Source: Thermoplasmata archaeon (lineage in GTDB: Archaea; Thermoplasmatota; Penumbrarchaeia; JAEHCK01). Taken from it: a DNA stretch of 57,086 nt. A program made the position numbers and the translations under genes. Under the pieces are notes generated by a model. It was not told where the DNA came from, searched no databases, and worked only from the letters and a program-made list of their open reading frames with translations. Location of the stretch: positions 1-57,086 of the forward strand of contig JAEHCK010000013.1 in the NCBI GenBank assembly GCA_020696345.1, written 5' to 3'. Each line of letters begins with the position of its first letter. Within the stretch, counting starts at the first letter, position 1. Shown here piece after piece: positions 35,846-47,200 of this stretch.

Positions 35846-36112
35846 TTATTTTTTAACTAGAGAAATGTAAATTACTAAAACAATTACAAAATCAAATGTC
35901 AACATTGCATTAATTGTACCAAACCATTGCAAAGCCAAGAAAAATTCCGACGCTAACAACATGGTGATCTTCGATGCAAATATTAGAAACGCTAGTGATA
36001 GAATTAATACCTTAGGATTTTTAGATAACCAGTAAGATAAAAGCGTTATTATGAATAACAATATGACTATGCCTATTATGCTGACCTCAAAATATAATGT
36101 TAGTTCGTCCAT
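35846..36112 (-). CDS. Small three-helix membrane protein (locus A)
   Basis: 88 residues, almost all hydrophobic, with three membrane helices (about 7-27, 34-55, 63-84) and a KK end. It precedes a double winged-helix regulator, exactly as the 94-residue membrane protein at 52447 precedes the second regulator. The pairing suggests it senses a membrane state and passes it to the regulator. It is divergent from the Gln/Asn-rich protein gene. No family recognised. Confidence 0.72.
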   Translation of the reverse strand: MDELTLYFEVSIIGIVILLFIITLLSYWLSKNPKVLILSLAFLIFASKITMLLASEFFLALQWFGTINAMLTFDFVIVLVIYISLVKK

Positions 36113-36174
36113 TATACCTCCCCTGGTAATTTTTATTCTTATTATTAATATACTGTGTGATTATTTAAACATTT

Positions 36175-36284
36175 TAGTGCAATGTTTGAACACTAAATAA
36201 TTTTAACCTTAGCGGCATCGAAAACTTTTGGTGCAATTCTTGAACAAAATCAAGAAAAAACCTCTCTGTTCAAATATTGCACCA
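36175..36284. promoter_or_regulatory. Three copies of an 18-bp box between divergent genes
   Basis: TAGTGCAATGTTTGAACA at 36175-36192, TGGTGCAATTCTTGAACA at 36229-36246, and the reverse complement of TGGTGCAATATTTGAACA at 36267-36284. Consensus TRGTGCAATNYTTGAACA. The third copy sits directly upstream of the TATA-like TTTTTAATAG (36290-36299) of the plus-strand gene; the first lies near the minus-strand promoter. Related boxes occur at two other loci. Confidence 0.85.
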
Positions 36285-36328
36285 CAGTCTTTTTAATAGA
36301 TCAGACCGAATTAGACTTGGTGTTAAAA

Positions 36329-37561
<1,233 letters not shown>

Positions 37562-37722
37562 TCGATTTGCATATCATTATAATAAATTGATTTGAAAGAT
37601 CCTCTTTTCAATTAATGTACGGAATGGAAAATACGCAGTTCGCATTTTTCTCAAATTTTTAGCTCAATTAACACAATCAAATGTAATATTTATATATCAA
37701 TCATTTACTGTTTAGATTTGTT

Positions 37723-38940
37723 ATGAAAAAATCCAAAATATCTTCAATTATTCCTGACTACGGAGACACCAACGATCCAAACGTCCGAGCCAAGTATGGA
37801 TATCTGGAGGGAATAGTTAGCATTATTGGTAATACGTTATTGTTTGTTTTGAAATTATTTTTTGGTATATTCATCAATAGTATTGCACTCATTACCGATG
37901 CATTCCATACACTATCGGACTCCGGGACCTCTGGCGTAGTAATTCTTGGGTTTAAAATGGCTAAAAAGCCACCCGATAAAGAACATCCTTTCGGGCATGG
38001 AAGGGTAGAGTACATTGCAACCTTGATCATCGCGATATTATTAATTGTAATAGGTTTGGGTTTTGTCCAGCAATCTATTAAAAGATTTATTGATTTAGAA
38101 GAATTTGCAAATAGTGATTATGCTTTACTTATCGGGGTCGTTGTTATAATCTCTGCAGTAATAAAAGAATTACTGGCACAATTCTCCGCCTCAATTGGCA
38201 AAAAGATAAAAAGCGATGTATTGATTGCAGATGCGTGGCACCATAGGAGCGATGCCATAGCGTCTATTGCCGTGGGGCTTGGAATAATCGGCGCAAACTA
38301 TGGTTTTCCGTTATTGGATCCGATATTTGGGATCGTTGTGGCGGTTATCATAATCTATGTGGGCATCGATTTAATTAGGAACTCGTCGAATTTATTGATG
38401 GGTAATGCTCCGGATGAAGAAATTGTGCGGAAGATAAAAAATATTGTCCGATCAATAGAAGATGTCAAAGGTATCGATGAGATATCTATGCACGATTATG
38501 GTATAACAAAAGTTGTCTCACTTCGGGTGAAGGTTGAAAATGATCTAAAATTAGACCAAGCCCATGAAATTGCGGATAGAATTGAAAACAGTATTAAAGA
38601 TAATATGAATTTTTCCACGATCATTCATTTAGAGCCTAAGGAAATCCATCAAGATAAATTTGCGTCAAAAATGATTATAAAAAATATTTTGGAAAAACAA
38701 AAAGAGATAATATCATTTCATAGGATTCAGATCATTAGACATGGAAGATCAGAAGATATAAAAGTGCATATAATAGTCGATAAAGATATGTCCGTAGGAG
38801 ATTCACATAAATTATGCCACAATTTAGAATCGATAATTAAAAATGAATACGGTCAATGTAATGTGGATCTTCATTTAGAACCTTGTGGTAAAAATTGTAA
38901 AATATGTACTTTTTCGTGCAGCAGTAGAAAAGAAACTTGA
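37723..38940 (+). CDS. Cation diffusion facilitator (CDF) transporter
   Basis: 405 residues. Six membrane helices (about 28-225) with the metal sites of the family: DAFHTLSD in helix 2 (His62, Asp66) and DAWHHRSD in helix 5 (His173, Asp177), plus the HPFGHGRVEY loop. This HD-HD pattern is usual for Zn2+/Co2+/Cd2+ carriers. The cytoplasmic part is longer than usual and contains two dimerisation-type domains with a metal-binding cysteine tail, CGKNCKICTFSC. It exports metal in exchange for protons. ATG 37723 has no clear ribosome site; TATA-like ATATTTATATATC lies at about 37686-37698. Neighbours are other metal genes. Confidence 0.9.
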   Translation: MKKSKISSIIPDYGDTNDPNVRAKYGYLEGIVSIIGNTLLFVLKLFFGIFINSIALITDAFHTLSDSGTSGVVILGFKMAKKPPDKEHPFGHGRVEYIATLIIAILLIVIGLGFVQQSIKRFIDLEEFANSDYALLIGVVVIISAVIKELLAQFSASIGKKIKSDVLIADAWHHRSDAIASIAVGLGIIGANYGFPLLDPIFGIVVAVIIIYVGIDLIRNSSNLLMGNAPDEEIVRKIKNIVRSIEDVKGIDEISMHDYGITKVVSLRVKVENDLKLDQAHEIADRIENSIKDNMNFSTIIHLEPKEIHQDKFASKMIIKNILEKQKEIISFHRIQIIRHGRSEDIKVHIIVDKDMSVGDSHKLCHNLESIIKNEYGQCNVDLHLEPCGKNCKICTFSCSSRKET

Positions 38941-38981
38941 GTAAGTGAATTTATCTAAGTAAATGGTTTTTTTTGTGGTAA

Positions 38982-39341
38982 TTATTTAACGTTATTTAAT
39001 AAGATATTCTTTAAAAGATTTGAAATTATTCTACCCGACTCTGTTGGATAATATATTATCCAATTTCCTTGCTGTTTACCATATATCAAACCATATTCCT
39101 TTAAAGAGGATAAATGATATGAAAGTTTAGAATCTGCAATATTCAAAATTTCTTTCATAATACAAACACAAACTGGCTGTTTATTCACGATCATTAAGAT
39201 CTTCACCCTATGTTTATCAGAAAGCCCATGAAATATTTTACTTAAATTTTCAATTTTATTATCCTTGGGTAAGTTTTTAATTAAACCATTTATCCCGCCG
39301 ATCTTTTCAAGGTCGAGTTTAATTGGATCTGGTATTTCCAT
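38982..39341 (-). CDS. ArsR-family metal-responsive regulator
   Basis: 119 residues with one winged helix (about 35-105). The recognition helix region is ADSKLSYHLSSLKEYGL. Cys58 and Cys60 in PVCVCIMKEI match the CVC metal-binding motif of ArsR/SmtB regulators that lets metal or metalloid release DNA. It is divergent from the permease gene, with two perfect palindromes between them, so it most likely represses both. ATG 39341 has GGTGA upstream. Confidence 0.9.
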   Translation of the reverse strand: MEIPDPIKLDLEKIGGINGLIKNLPKDNKIENLSKIFHGLSDKHRVKILMIVNKQPVCVCIMKEILNIADSKLSYHLSSLKEYGLIYGKQQGNWIIYYPTESGRIISNLLKNILLNNVK

Positions 39342-39352
39342 TGTGCATCACC

Positions 39353-39372
39353 ATTTCAAACTTTTTTGAAAT
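39353..39372. promoter_or_regulatory. Palindromic operator 1 for the ArsR-type regulator
   Basis: ATTTCAA, six bases, TTGAAAT: a perfect inverted repeat 12 nt ahead of the regulator's ATG. The minus-strand TATA-like GATATAAAAG is at 39378-39387, so the palindrome covers the expected transcription start. Confidence 0.85.
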
Positions 39373-39402
39373 AGAAACTTTTATATCATTATACATATAT
39401 AA

Positions 39403-39428
39403 AGTATTTCAATAAAAGTTGAAATACT
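39403..39428. promoter_or_regulatory. Palindromic operator 2 for the permease promoter
   Basis: AGTATTTCAA, six bases, TTGAAATACT: perfect 10-bp arms, sharing the ATTTCAA-N6-TTGAAAT core of operator 1. It begins immediately after the TATA-like CATATATAA (39394-39402), so a bound repressor would block initiation. Confidence 0.88.
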
Positions 39429-39445
39429 ATAGAGGTATATATCTT

Positions 39446-40525
39446 ATGAATAATATAATTATCGATGCCATTATAAACGGTTGTAATGCAGTAGTAGATT
39501 ATCTTTCCGCTCATGTATTGACTTGTTTGATTCCGGCATTTTTTATTGCAGGCGCAATTGCCGCATTTATAAAAAAGGATACGATACTAAAATATTTCGG
39601 CCCAAAAGTGAAAAGATATAAATCTTATAGTATTGCATCGGTATCTGGTGCAGTACTTGCGGTTTGTAGCTGTACAATTTTACCATTATTTGCGGGCATA
39701 TACAAAAAAGGCAGCGGTATCGGGCCGGCAACGACATTTCTTTATGCGGGTCCAGCAATAAATATTCTGGCAATTGTTTATACTGCTCAAATTCTCGGGT
39801 ATGAGTTGGGTGCTGCAAGAGCATTTTTTGCAATTCTCATGTCCATCGTTATTGGATTGATCATGGCATCAATATTTAGAAAACATGATGAAGAATTAAA
39901 TTCTAAAAATAAAAAAGTACAAATGCTAATTCAAACTGGAGGTGGTGGAGAAGAACGCCCTACCTGGGTATTTCTTGCATTCTTTGGGTTAATGATCGCA
40001 ATTCTGGTTATTGGTGCATCCGGATTAGCCTGGGTGCCTAAACTGGCAATCGTATATTTACTTACAATAATAGTAGCAGTTTTACTAATATATTATTTTA
40101 CAAGAGATGATGTTACAGACTGGGGGTACGAAACCTGGGACCTGACCAAAAAAATCTTTCCAATACTCATTGCCGGTACTTTTATCGTAGGCGTTATTGC
40201 CTATTTTCTGCCTCCTGAGACATTCAGACCGTATCTTGGTGATAATTCAATATCTGCTAATTTTTTGGCAAGTGTGATCGGTGCAATATTATATATGCCA
40301 ACCCTTCTTGAAGTTCCAATTATAGGGACAACGTTTGGGTACTCATCGGGTATGATGGGCGGCGGTCCAGCATTGGCCCTTCTCCTTGCAGGTCCCGCAG
40401 TAAGCCTACCAAATATGATCGTTCTTTATAGGATCATGGGTGCAAAAAAGACAGGAGTTTACATTATTCTTGTTATATTTATTTCAACTCTGGTTGGATT
40501 TATTTATGGAAATATAATAAGCTGA
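39446..40525 (+). CDS. Permease of the DUF318/ArsP-like family
   Basis: About 359 residues from ATG 39446, with GAGG about 10 nt upstream; a longer frame opens at TTG 39419 inside the operator. About eight to ten membrane helices. The conserved CSCTILPLFAGIYKKG in the first half and a matching GGGPALALLLAGPAVSLPN in the second half mark this permease family, some members of which export organoarsenicals or other toxic compounds. A following CAKC mini-thioredoxin and an ArsR-type regulator are typical partners. Substrate is not certain. Confidence 0.87.
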   Translation: MNNIIIDAIINGCNAVVDYLSAHVLTCLIPAFFIAGAIAAFIKKDTILKYFGPKVKRYKSYSIASVSGAVLAVCSCTILPLFAGIYKKGSGIGPATTFLYAGPAINILAIVYTAQILGYELGAARAFFAILMSIVIGLIMASIFRKHDEELNSKNKKVQMLIQTGGGGEERPTWVFLAFFGLMIAILVIGASGLAWVPKLAIVYLLTIIVAVLLIYYFTRDDVTDWGYETWDLTKKIFPILIAGTFIVGVIAYFLPPETFRPYLGDNSISANFLASVIGAILYMPTLLEVPIIGTTFGYSSGMMGGGPALALLLAGPAVSLPNMIVLYRIMGAKKTGVYIILVIFISTLVGFIYGNIIS

Positions 40526-40534
40526 GGTGAAAGA

Positions 40535-40771
40535 ATGAAGAAAATCGAAGTATTGGGAACAGGATGTGCGAAATGTAATAGATTGGAAAAAAATGTTCAA
40601 AAAGCGCTAAAAGAAGCTGGAATTCAAGCTGAAGTGAAAAAAATAGAAGACCTAACTGAGATCATGAACCGCGGTGTGATGATGACGCCTGCTTTATTTA
40701 TTGATGGCGAAGCTGTGGCTGTTGGTAAGGTTCCTTCTGTAGATGAGATCAGGAACATGTTAATTAAATAA
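40535..40771 (+). CDS. Mini-thioredoxin (redox-active disulfide protein)
   Basis: 78 residues with the active site GTGCAKCNRLEK near residue 11 and the cis-proline loop MMTPALFIDGE, the pattern of small CxxC redox proteins often next to DUF318 permeases. It lies 9 nt after the permease stop. It probably reduces a disulfide of the permease partner or the substrate in the cytoplasm. ATG 40535 has AGGTGA upstream. Confidence 0.88.
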   Translation: MKKIEVLGTGCAKCNRLEKNVQKALKEAGIQAEVKKIEDLTEIMNRGVMMTPALFIDGEAVAVGKVPSVDEIRNMLIK

Positions 40772-40785
40772 AAGTAGGTGAAATA

Positions 40786-41106
40786 ATGCGGTTACTGGCT
40801 GAATGGTTCCCGGAATTCGCTAATGAGCTGGACAAAATGGACGAAATGTATAAGGAAAAACGTATGATCGATGAAAAGACCTATCAATTTATTTGTTTTG
40901 CGCTTTCTATTAAAAACAGATCAAAACCCTGCCTATTAAAGCATTTTAAAGGTGCTATGGAAGCCGGTGCAACCGTAAAAGAATTGGCATATATCATGGC
41001 GCTGGTATTCCGCGAGAGTGCGGGAGGCGATGACTGCTGGACGCATGATGCGCTCGGGGACTATAAAGAATTAATAAAAAGCAACATCCAATGCTGTCCC
41101 AAGTAA
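40786..41106 (+). CDS. Carboxymuconolactone decarboxylase (AhpD-like) family protein
   Basis: 106 residues, all helical. The family pattern is seen in RSKPCLLKHFKGAMEAGATVKE split around Cys49 and His53. The redox CxxC of AhpD is reduced to a single cysteine here, so a peroxidase cycle like that of AhpD is doubtful. A further cysteine pair ends the protein (IQCCPK). It follows the mini-thioredoxin by 14 nt with AGGTGA upstream and belongs to the permease operon. Confidence 0.82.
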   Translation: MRLLAEWFPEFANELDKMDEMYKEKRMIDEKTYQFICFALSIKNRSKPCLLKHFKGAMEAGATVKELAYIMALVFRESAGGDDCWTHDALGDYKELIKSNIQCCPK

Positions 41107-41120
41107 CAAGAGGCAATAGT

Positions 41121-41195
41121 ATGGTAAAAGAAAATACAAAAGAATATTCCCAGACAGGCTGTGATCCCTGGAAGAAGAGCTTAGGTGAAATTTAA
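41121..41195 (+). CDS. Possible 24-residue peptide
   Basis: ATG 41121 has AGAGG 7 nt upstream. It encodes a short acidic/basic peptide with a central TGCDPWKKS string and ends TAA at 41195. It lies 14 nt after the AhpD-like gene and ahead of the next gene of the same direction. It is too short to classify, and could instead be a leader or an untranslated spacer. Confidence 0.35.
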   Translation: MVKENTKEYSQTGCDPWKKSLGEI

Positions 41196-41215
41196 GTTTT
41201 AAAAGGAGGTATCTA

Positions 41216-42133
41216 TTGGGATCAAAAAGAGGAAGGAAAAAGGAAGAACAAAAAAGCCAAAAAAGCCAAAAAAGCTCTAAGACAAAAACAATAAAAAGTG
41301 AAAATTTAGATGATGGCGATTGGACAATATGTCTCGAGTGTGGGACAAGATTAAAATCAAAAAACTTTTCTTCACATCTTGAAAGGATCCATCAAGATTT
41401 GTCTAAGATTGAAAGAAAAAAAATAACCAGGGACGCTAAGAGCGTTAAGTTAAAAAGAGATAGAAGAGCCAAAAATCGAATGGAGAAAGAATATATTCGA
41501 AAAAAACGTCGTAAAGAAGACATTATTTTTATTTCTGTTATTATTATTATTTTTGTATCGGTTATTAGTGGATATTTTTATTATGAGAAATATTTGCGGA
41601 CCGAAGATGGTGGCAGTGAATCGGTAATTAATGGTAATCCACCTTCAAATAATAATTGGTTAGATTCATATTCTCCTAGGTATGATATCGGGTCAACTGA
41701 TGATGATTGGTGGGTAAATTATCCAAATAAATATTCCGATAAAGTTGGAACCTCAGTAAACCACCCAGATTGGGTTAGAACCGCCCTTAAAGGAAAAATG
41801 GTTTTAATATTTACCCATAGTACGGATTGTAATCCTTGTATAACCCAGGAAGAAGATGTCAATAAAATATTAAAGAAATACGGCAGCGACCTAACATATT
41901 ATAATCTAATTACATCCTCTGATGAAGATCAGGATAAAGTCCGAGATATTTATGGTGTCTATTATGACCCTGAGTACCCGAATTCTATTCCGTTAACTGT
42001 TTTTGTTACCAGTGGAAAAGATTCAAGTGGAAATGTTGCAGTTGGTTGGCACAGTTATGTAGGTGCGTTCGGTGAAGATGTACTTGAGAGTTGGATTAAA
42101 GACGGAATTTATTACTTTGAGCAAAATGGTTGA
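41216..42133 (+). CDS. Membrane-anchored thioredoxin-fold protein with cytoplasmic zinc finger
   Basis: 305 residues. TTG 41216 follows a near-perfect AAGGAGGT at short spacing. The first 30 residues are lysine-rich, then a C2H2-like finger (Cys39, Cys42, His54, His59: CLECGTRL and HLERIHQ). A membrane helix spans 103-123 after a very basic stretch. Outside the cell, residues about 190-300 form a thioredoxin-like domain with CNPC (205-208). It could accept electrons from the CcdA-like protein encoded two genes later and reduce surface disulfides. DNA or RNA binding by the finger is a guess. Confidence 0.8.
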   Translation: MGSKRGRKKEEQKSQKSQKSSKTKTIKSENLDDGDWTICLECGTRLKSKNFSSHLERIHQDLSKIERKKITRDAKSVKLKRDRRAKNRMEKEYIRKKRRKEDIIFISVIIIIFVSVISGYFYYEKYLRTEDGGSESVINGNPPSNNNWLDSYSPRYDIGSTDDDWWVNYPNKYSDKVGTSVNHPDWVRTALKGKMVLIFTHSTDCNPCITQEEDVNKILKKYGSDLTYYNLITSSDEDQDKVRDIYGVYYDPEYPNSIPLTVFVTSGKDSSGNVAVGWHSYVGAFGEDVLESWIKDGIYYFEQNG

Positions 42134-42161
42134 GAATTTAATCAAATAGGGAGTTAAAACT

Positions 42162-42797
42162 ATGTTAAAAATAAATAAAGAAACGAAACCACATGCAGAA
42201 TATATCATAATGGTCGCTATTATTTTTCTGGTATCATTCGTAGGTAATGGTGCAAATGTGATGGGAATTAATAACACAGACACAATTAACAAAATAAATA
42301 ATAATGGGAATACTATAATTACAAGAAATAACGATCAAAATGATACTGCTGGGCCCATGATCTTCAATATTGAGATAACGCCAGAAAATCCAAAAAACGA
42401 TGATGAGATCTCACTTACTTGTTCAATCGATGATAATTCCGGTATTTTTTCTATAAATATTTATTATTGCACTGAAGAATTTTGTACATTTACCATGCCC
42501 ATGGATAATATAGAAGAAGATAAATATAAAAATACATGCAACCCAAACTCACTCCCAGCGGGCAGTGTTGAATATCATATAATTGCTAAGGATATTTTCA
42601 ATAATACCACTGAGTACAATGGTACATTTATTATAAGCCAAAATGGTACTACGATAGATCAACCGGAAAATGGGGAACCTTGCTGCGGAAACGGCTCTAC
42701 CCCGGGATTTGATCTAAGTTCTATCATTATTGGTGTATTTGTAATTACTATTATATTCTATTTTAAAAAAATAAAATCACATCGAATAAAAGGTTGA
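42162..42797 (+). CDS. Secreted Ig-like protein with two membrane helices
   Basis: 211 residues. A signal or anchor helix (about 14-31), a single Ig-like domain (about 63-160) containing four cysteines (TCSID, YYCTEEFC, NTCN) that may form disulfides, a CCGNG cysteine pair, and a C-terminal helix (about 184-203) ending in a basic tail. It lies between two thioredoxin-fold proteins and its cysteines may be their substrate. ATG 42162. Confidence 0.68.
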   Translation: MLKINKETKPHAEYIIMVAIIFLVSFVGNGANVMGINNTDTINKINNNGNTIITRNNDQNDTAGPMIFNIEITPENPKNDDEISLTCSIDDNSGIFSINIYYCTEEFCTFTMPMDNIEEDKYKNTCNPNSLPAGSVEYHIIAKDIFNNTTEYNGTFIISQNGTTIDQPENGEPCCGNGSTPGFDLSSIIIGVFVITIIFYFKKIKSHRIKG

Positions 42798-42800
42798 ACA

Positions 42801-44222
42801 ATGAAAAATCGAAAACGAGTAATATCTATCATTATAATTATTTTAATTATAATTTCAATTGTATTTGTATATTTAGAACTATCTAAATCTGATAAGAAAA
42901 TTATTGGACCAGCACCGGAATTCACTGCAAAAGATGTGAATGGTACGGAATTCTCGCTAAATGATTCTAAGGGGAATGTTATAATACTTCAAATTATGCG
43001 ATTAGATAGTTTTACATGCGAGGCTTGTGAAGAACATATAGACCAACAACTTAAAGAACTGGATTCTTTCCATTCTAAACACGGAAAAGATGTAACAATA
43101 ATTACGATAAATATGAGATTTGATGAACATGTAGATACAAAATTTATGGTTAGAGACGCATATAATGTTGAATGGCATTTAGTTGATGAATATGCACCAT
43201 ATCCCATTTTATCAGAATATCAAAATTATTGGTCAGATAAGACAGGTTTGGAATTTCATAATCCCACAATTATTCTGATCGACCCTGATTTGAATATTGT
43301 TGGTGTATATCATATAGATAAGGAGGGTGTTTTGGATTCTGAAACTTTATCATCAAAAATTGATAAGATCCAAGAAGGTGAGTGGGGTAAATTTATCGAA
43401 GGTGAAGTTGCAAGTGGTGGGATCTCGTTTGTTGGAATATTTTTACTAGGTATAATTACAGCATTATCACCATGTTCTATTGCACTTATGATTGCAATGT
43501 TATCTTATGTTATGGTAATAGATGAAACAAATGATAAAAGTAAACATATCAAAAAAAATAAAAATAAAAGTGGAAAAAACAAATTCAATACAAAAAAAAG
43601 TACATGGTCCGGTTTCTGGATCGGAGTGTCGTTTACACTCGGGATGGGTGTAATATTTTTCATATTTGGATGTTTGATATCATATATTGGTTTTTTTATC
43701 CAAGTATCGGTTTTATTCTATCTCATTGCTGGAATTATCTTGGTCGTTCTTGGTATTAATGCCATTAAACCATTGAGAGATGTTTATGAAAATTGGAAAG
43801 AAAAGCTAAGATCAAATGAGATCAGAGAAAATAAAACCGAAACAAAAAAAAGTTTTATGGAAAAAGGTGGAGATATCTTCACCAAAATTAGCGGTAAATC
43901 GGTGTATCTGGGAGCGTTCTTTTTGGGTATTTTGTTCTCGATCGGTTGGGCACCATGTGCGATATCTCTGGTCATGCCAGTATTGATATTAATGCTTACT
44001 CAAAAAATTGCAATTCTTATGGGTGGTTTATTATTGTTCGTTTTTGGGATTGGTCATGGTGTGCCAATAATTCCATTGTGTACATTTACGAGAGGAATAA
44101 GAGCTAAATTGGGAAATAAATATATTGCTGCTGGTAAATGGGTTGAAAAGGTCTTTGGAATAGCGATTATAATTATTGGAATAATATTAATGCTCAGGTA
44201 CTGGGGAATTAATTTCTGGTGA
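42801..44222 (+). CDS. Thioredoxin-like domain fused to a CcdA/DsbD-type membrane domain
   Basis: 473 residues. An N-terminal helix (about 7-26) places a thioredoxin/peroxiredoxin-like domain (about 35-190) outside, with CEAC at 73-76. The second half is a DsbD/CcdA membrane domain of six or more helices with paired cysteines in TALSPCSIALM (Cys224) and GWAPCAISLVMP (Cys386). Such domains carry electrons from cytoplasmic thioredoxin across the membrane. Here donor and acceptor are fused, so the chain CcdA to CEAC to outside CNPC or Ig-protein disulfides is plausible. It starts 3 nt after the Ig-like gene's stop. The charged loop at about 242-270 is an insertion. Confidence 0.87.
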   Translation: MKNRKRVISIIIIILIIISIVFVYLELSKSDKKIIGPAPEFTAKDVNGTEFSLNDSKGNVIILQIMRLDSFTCEACEEHIDQQLKELDSFHSKHGKDVTIITINMRFDEHVDTKFMVRDAYNVEWHLVDEYAPYPILSEYQNYWSDKTGLEFHNPTIILIDPDLNIVGVYHIDKEGVLDSETLSSKIDKIQEGEWGKFIEGEVASGGISFVGIFLLGIITALSPCSIALMIAMLSYVMVIDETNDKSKHIKKNKNKSGKNKFNTKKSTWSGFWIGVSFTLGMGVIFFIFGCLISYIGFFIQVSVLFYLIAGIILVVLGINAIKPLRDVYENWKEKLRSNEIRENKTETKKSFMEKGGDIFTKISGKSVYLGAFFLGILFSIGWAPCAISLVMPVLILMLTQKIAILMGGLLLFVFGIGHGVPIIPLCTFTRGIRAKLGNKYIAAGKWVEKVFGIAIIIIGIILMLRYWGINFW

Positions 44223-44247
44223 AAAGAATCCTTTAATTATTGTATAC

Positions 44248-47200
44248 TTATATTTTCCGAATCTTTTCTGATTTTATTAGATCTTGTGGATCCTTTTCAC
44301 TTGGTTTATTGTCCTTAATATTACCTTTTTTTTTCTTGAGTATTAATACTATCAATGTAAAAATATATAGAATCACTATAACCATTGGCAGTGCCAACCA
44401 TGTGTAATCTGCTCTACCAATTCGTGGGTTTAAAGGTGCAAGATCCTCCGAGTCGGGCACTCCATCGTTATCGTCATCCTTGTCCTTTTTATTACCTACG
44501 CCATCACCATCGGTATCAACAATTTCAGTACCATCAAATGGTAAATCATCATTGATATTTAATGCACCGTCACCATCGATATCGTTGTCACTATTATCAC
44601 CTAGACCATCATCGTCTGTATCTGACCATTCGTTTTCATTTTTCGGAAATGCATCAAGGTCGTTATCAATACCATCGTTATCTAGGTCCGAGTCGGAATT
44701 ATCGCCGGTACCATCAAGATCATGATCGGACCATTCATCTTTATTAAACGGAAAAGCATCATCTGAGATCTCAATACCGTCACCATCTATGTCATTGTCG
44801 CTGTTATCTCCGATTCCATCGTTATCCAGGTCAGACCACTCATTTTTATTTTTTGGGAAATCATCATCGGAATTTAAGATCCCATCGCCATCTATATCAT
44901 CATCGCTATTATCACCAATACCATCATTGTCCAGGTCGCGTGTCTCATCGGGGTCGTATTTGAATGCATCATCAATATTTGGGACTCCATCACCATCAAT
45001 GTCTTGATCGCTATTATCACCAATACCATCATTGTCCAGGTCGCTCCATTCTTCATTGTCCCTTGGAAATGTATCGTTCGAATTCGATACACCATCACCA
45101 TCAATGTCGTTGTCGCTATTGTCTCCTATTCCGTCGTTATCCAAATCTAACCACTCGGAATTATCATACGGGAATGGATCGGCAGTATTGATTATTTGGT
45201 CGCCATCAATATCCAGATCCGAATTATCACCCTCACCATCATTATCCATATCACTCCATTCATCCGGATTTCTCGGGAATGAGTCTTCGGAATTCGAAAT
45301 ACCATCACCATCAATATCACTATCACCACTATCCGGTATACCGTCCGAATCCAGATCCGAAGGATAATTTGCAGGGTTTAAAGGGTCCGAATTATACTGT
45401 ATCTCTTTATTATCCGACCAACCATCATTGTCATCATCATTGTCCGCATTGTTCCCAATGCCGTCGTTATCACTATCTAACCATTCTTGAGGATCATTTG
45501 GAAATTCGTCGTCAATATTATCTACACCATCACCATCCATATCGCTATCTACGATATCCAATATTGAATCCGAGTCGGAATCTATTAATCCATTAAAGAA
45601 TTTAATTTTTAATGACGAGCCAGAGTTATCATTAATATCATATGCAGTTGCCTTCAATGTATGATTACCGGGTTCTAGAGACAAAATCGATAAATAATAG
45701 ATATAATAGGAAGACCCCACCTCGTTACTCATATAGATCGCAGTACCATCATCAATAAATAATTTTACTGTTTTCACACCTGAAGTATCAAATGCATATA
45801 CCCGAACAATTAGATCTTCGTATATTACCTGATCAATTACCGGATTTACAATTGCACACTCCGGGCCATTGGCATCATTCTGAAATGTCAGTAAAATAGA
45901 ATCCATAACGCTGGTTGAATCTTGATCCAAACCGATAGTTTTAATTCTATGGCTACCATCATTGAATTTGGTAGTATCAAGTGAAAAATCCCAGGGGCCT
46001 GCACTTACATCAGAACTGATCAACGAGTCATCCACATATAGCGATACAGATACCAGATCAGTACCTGAAACCTTAACACTGATCGTTCCAGAAACCACTG
46101 CATTATCCAACGGCGCGTTTATAGAAATTGCAGGGTGCCAGTTATCTATTTCAAAGGTCAAGAAAGACATTATAAAATTCCCATCGGGGTCATATGAAAT
46201 AGCTTTGGCAAAGTGTAACCCATCTTTGAATATTTTGGTATCGATAGAGAATTGATGCATTCCTACAGAAATGGAATCGTCACGACCGTATAATGAGTTG
46301 TCTATATACAACTCAGTATATTCGGTATCATCTGCGGGGTTAGGCCGAACGATAAAACCGTATGTCCCGGAAACAGCCGTGCCTGGGTTATCTATGGGGT
46401 TTGAGACAAGATTCCAATTATCTACGGTATAAGTTTTGGAAAGCGATCTTTCACCGTGTGTATTAAAAGCTATAGCCCTGAAAACATGTTTTCCATCATT
46501 TAATTGAGTGCTGTCCAGGCTGTATTCATAAGTTCCACTACCGACTTCGGTCATATCACCTAACCACTCACCATCCACATAAAACTTTATACCATCCGGA
46601 CCTAAAGCTTCTGCTGTAAATTCCACAGAAATACCTGACAATGGTTCGGGTTCTGATGTTTCGAGGTTAAAAGATAATAAACTCGGAGGTGTGCCGCTTC
46701 CTATATTACTTACTTGAACCTGCAAATATCTTCGAACAACAATATTATCGTCATCCTTGGCTACAATTGTGATAGTTTTTAAACCATTATTTAATGCAGT
46801 GGTATCCCAGTCAGTGGACCAAATATCGCTTGAGGTATCTTTTATAAGAGAAATCCAACTAATTTCTCCTTCCACTTGAAAACCACACCACGTGACACCA
46901 TTAGAATTTTCATCAACTGCTATTATTTTAAAATCATATGAACTTCCGGATACAATTCCACCATTTTGTGGTGAGATCAATTTGATTGCCGGACCACCTA
47001 ATTGGAGGTAGCTATAGCCCATTGCAAGAAATGTGTTACTATTTTTATCAATTAGAGTGGCATTTGTATTTCCATTATACTCCCACCAAAAATTAGGAAA
47101 CTCAGTAGTATCTCCATCATGATATTGAATTTGCATTCCAAATAATGCATTATTATTAAGGTATAGGTCCTCGGTATTGAAACCATCTGAAGCAGCACTA

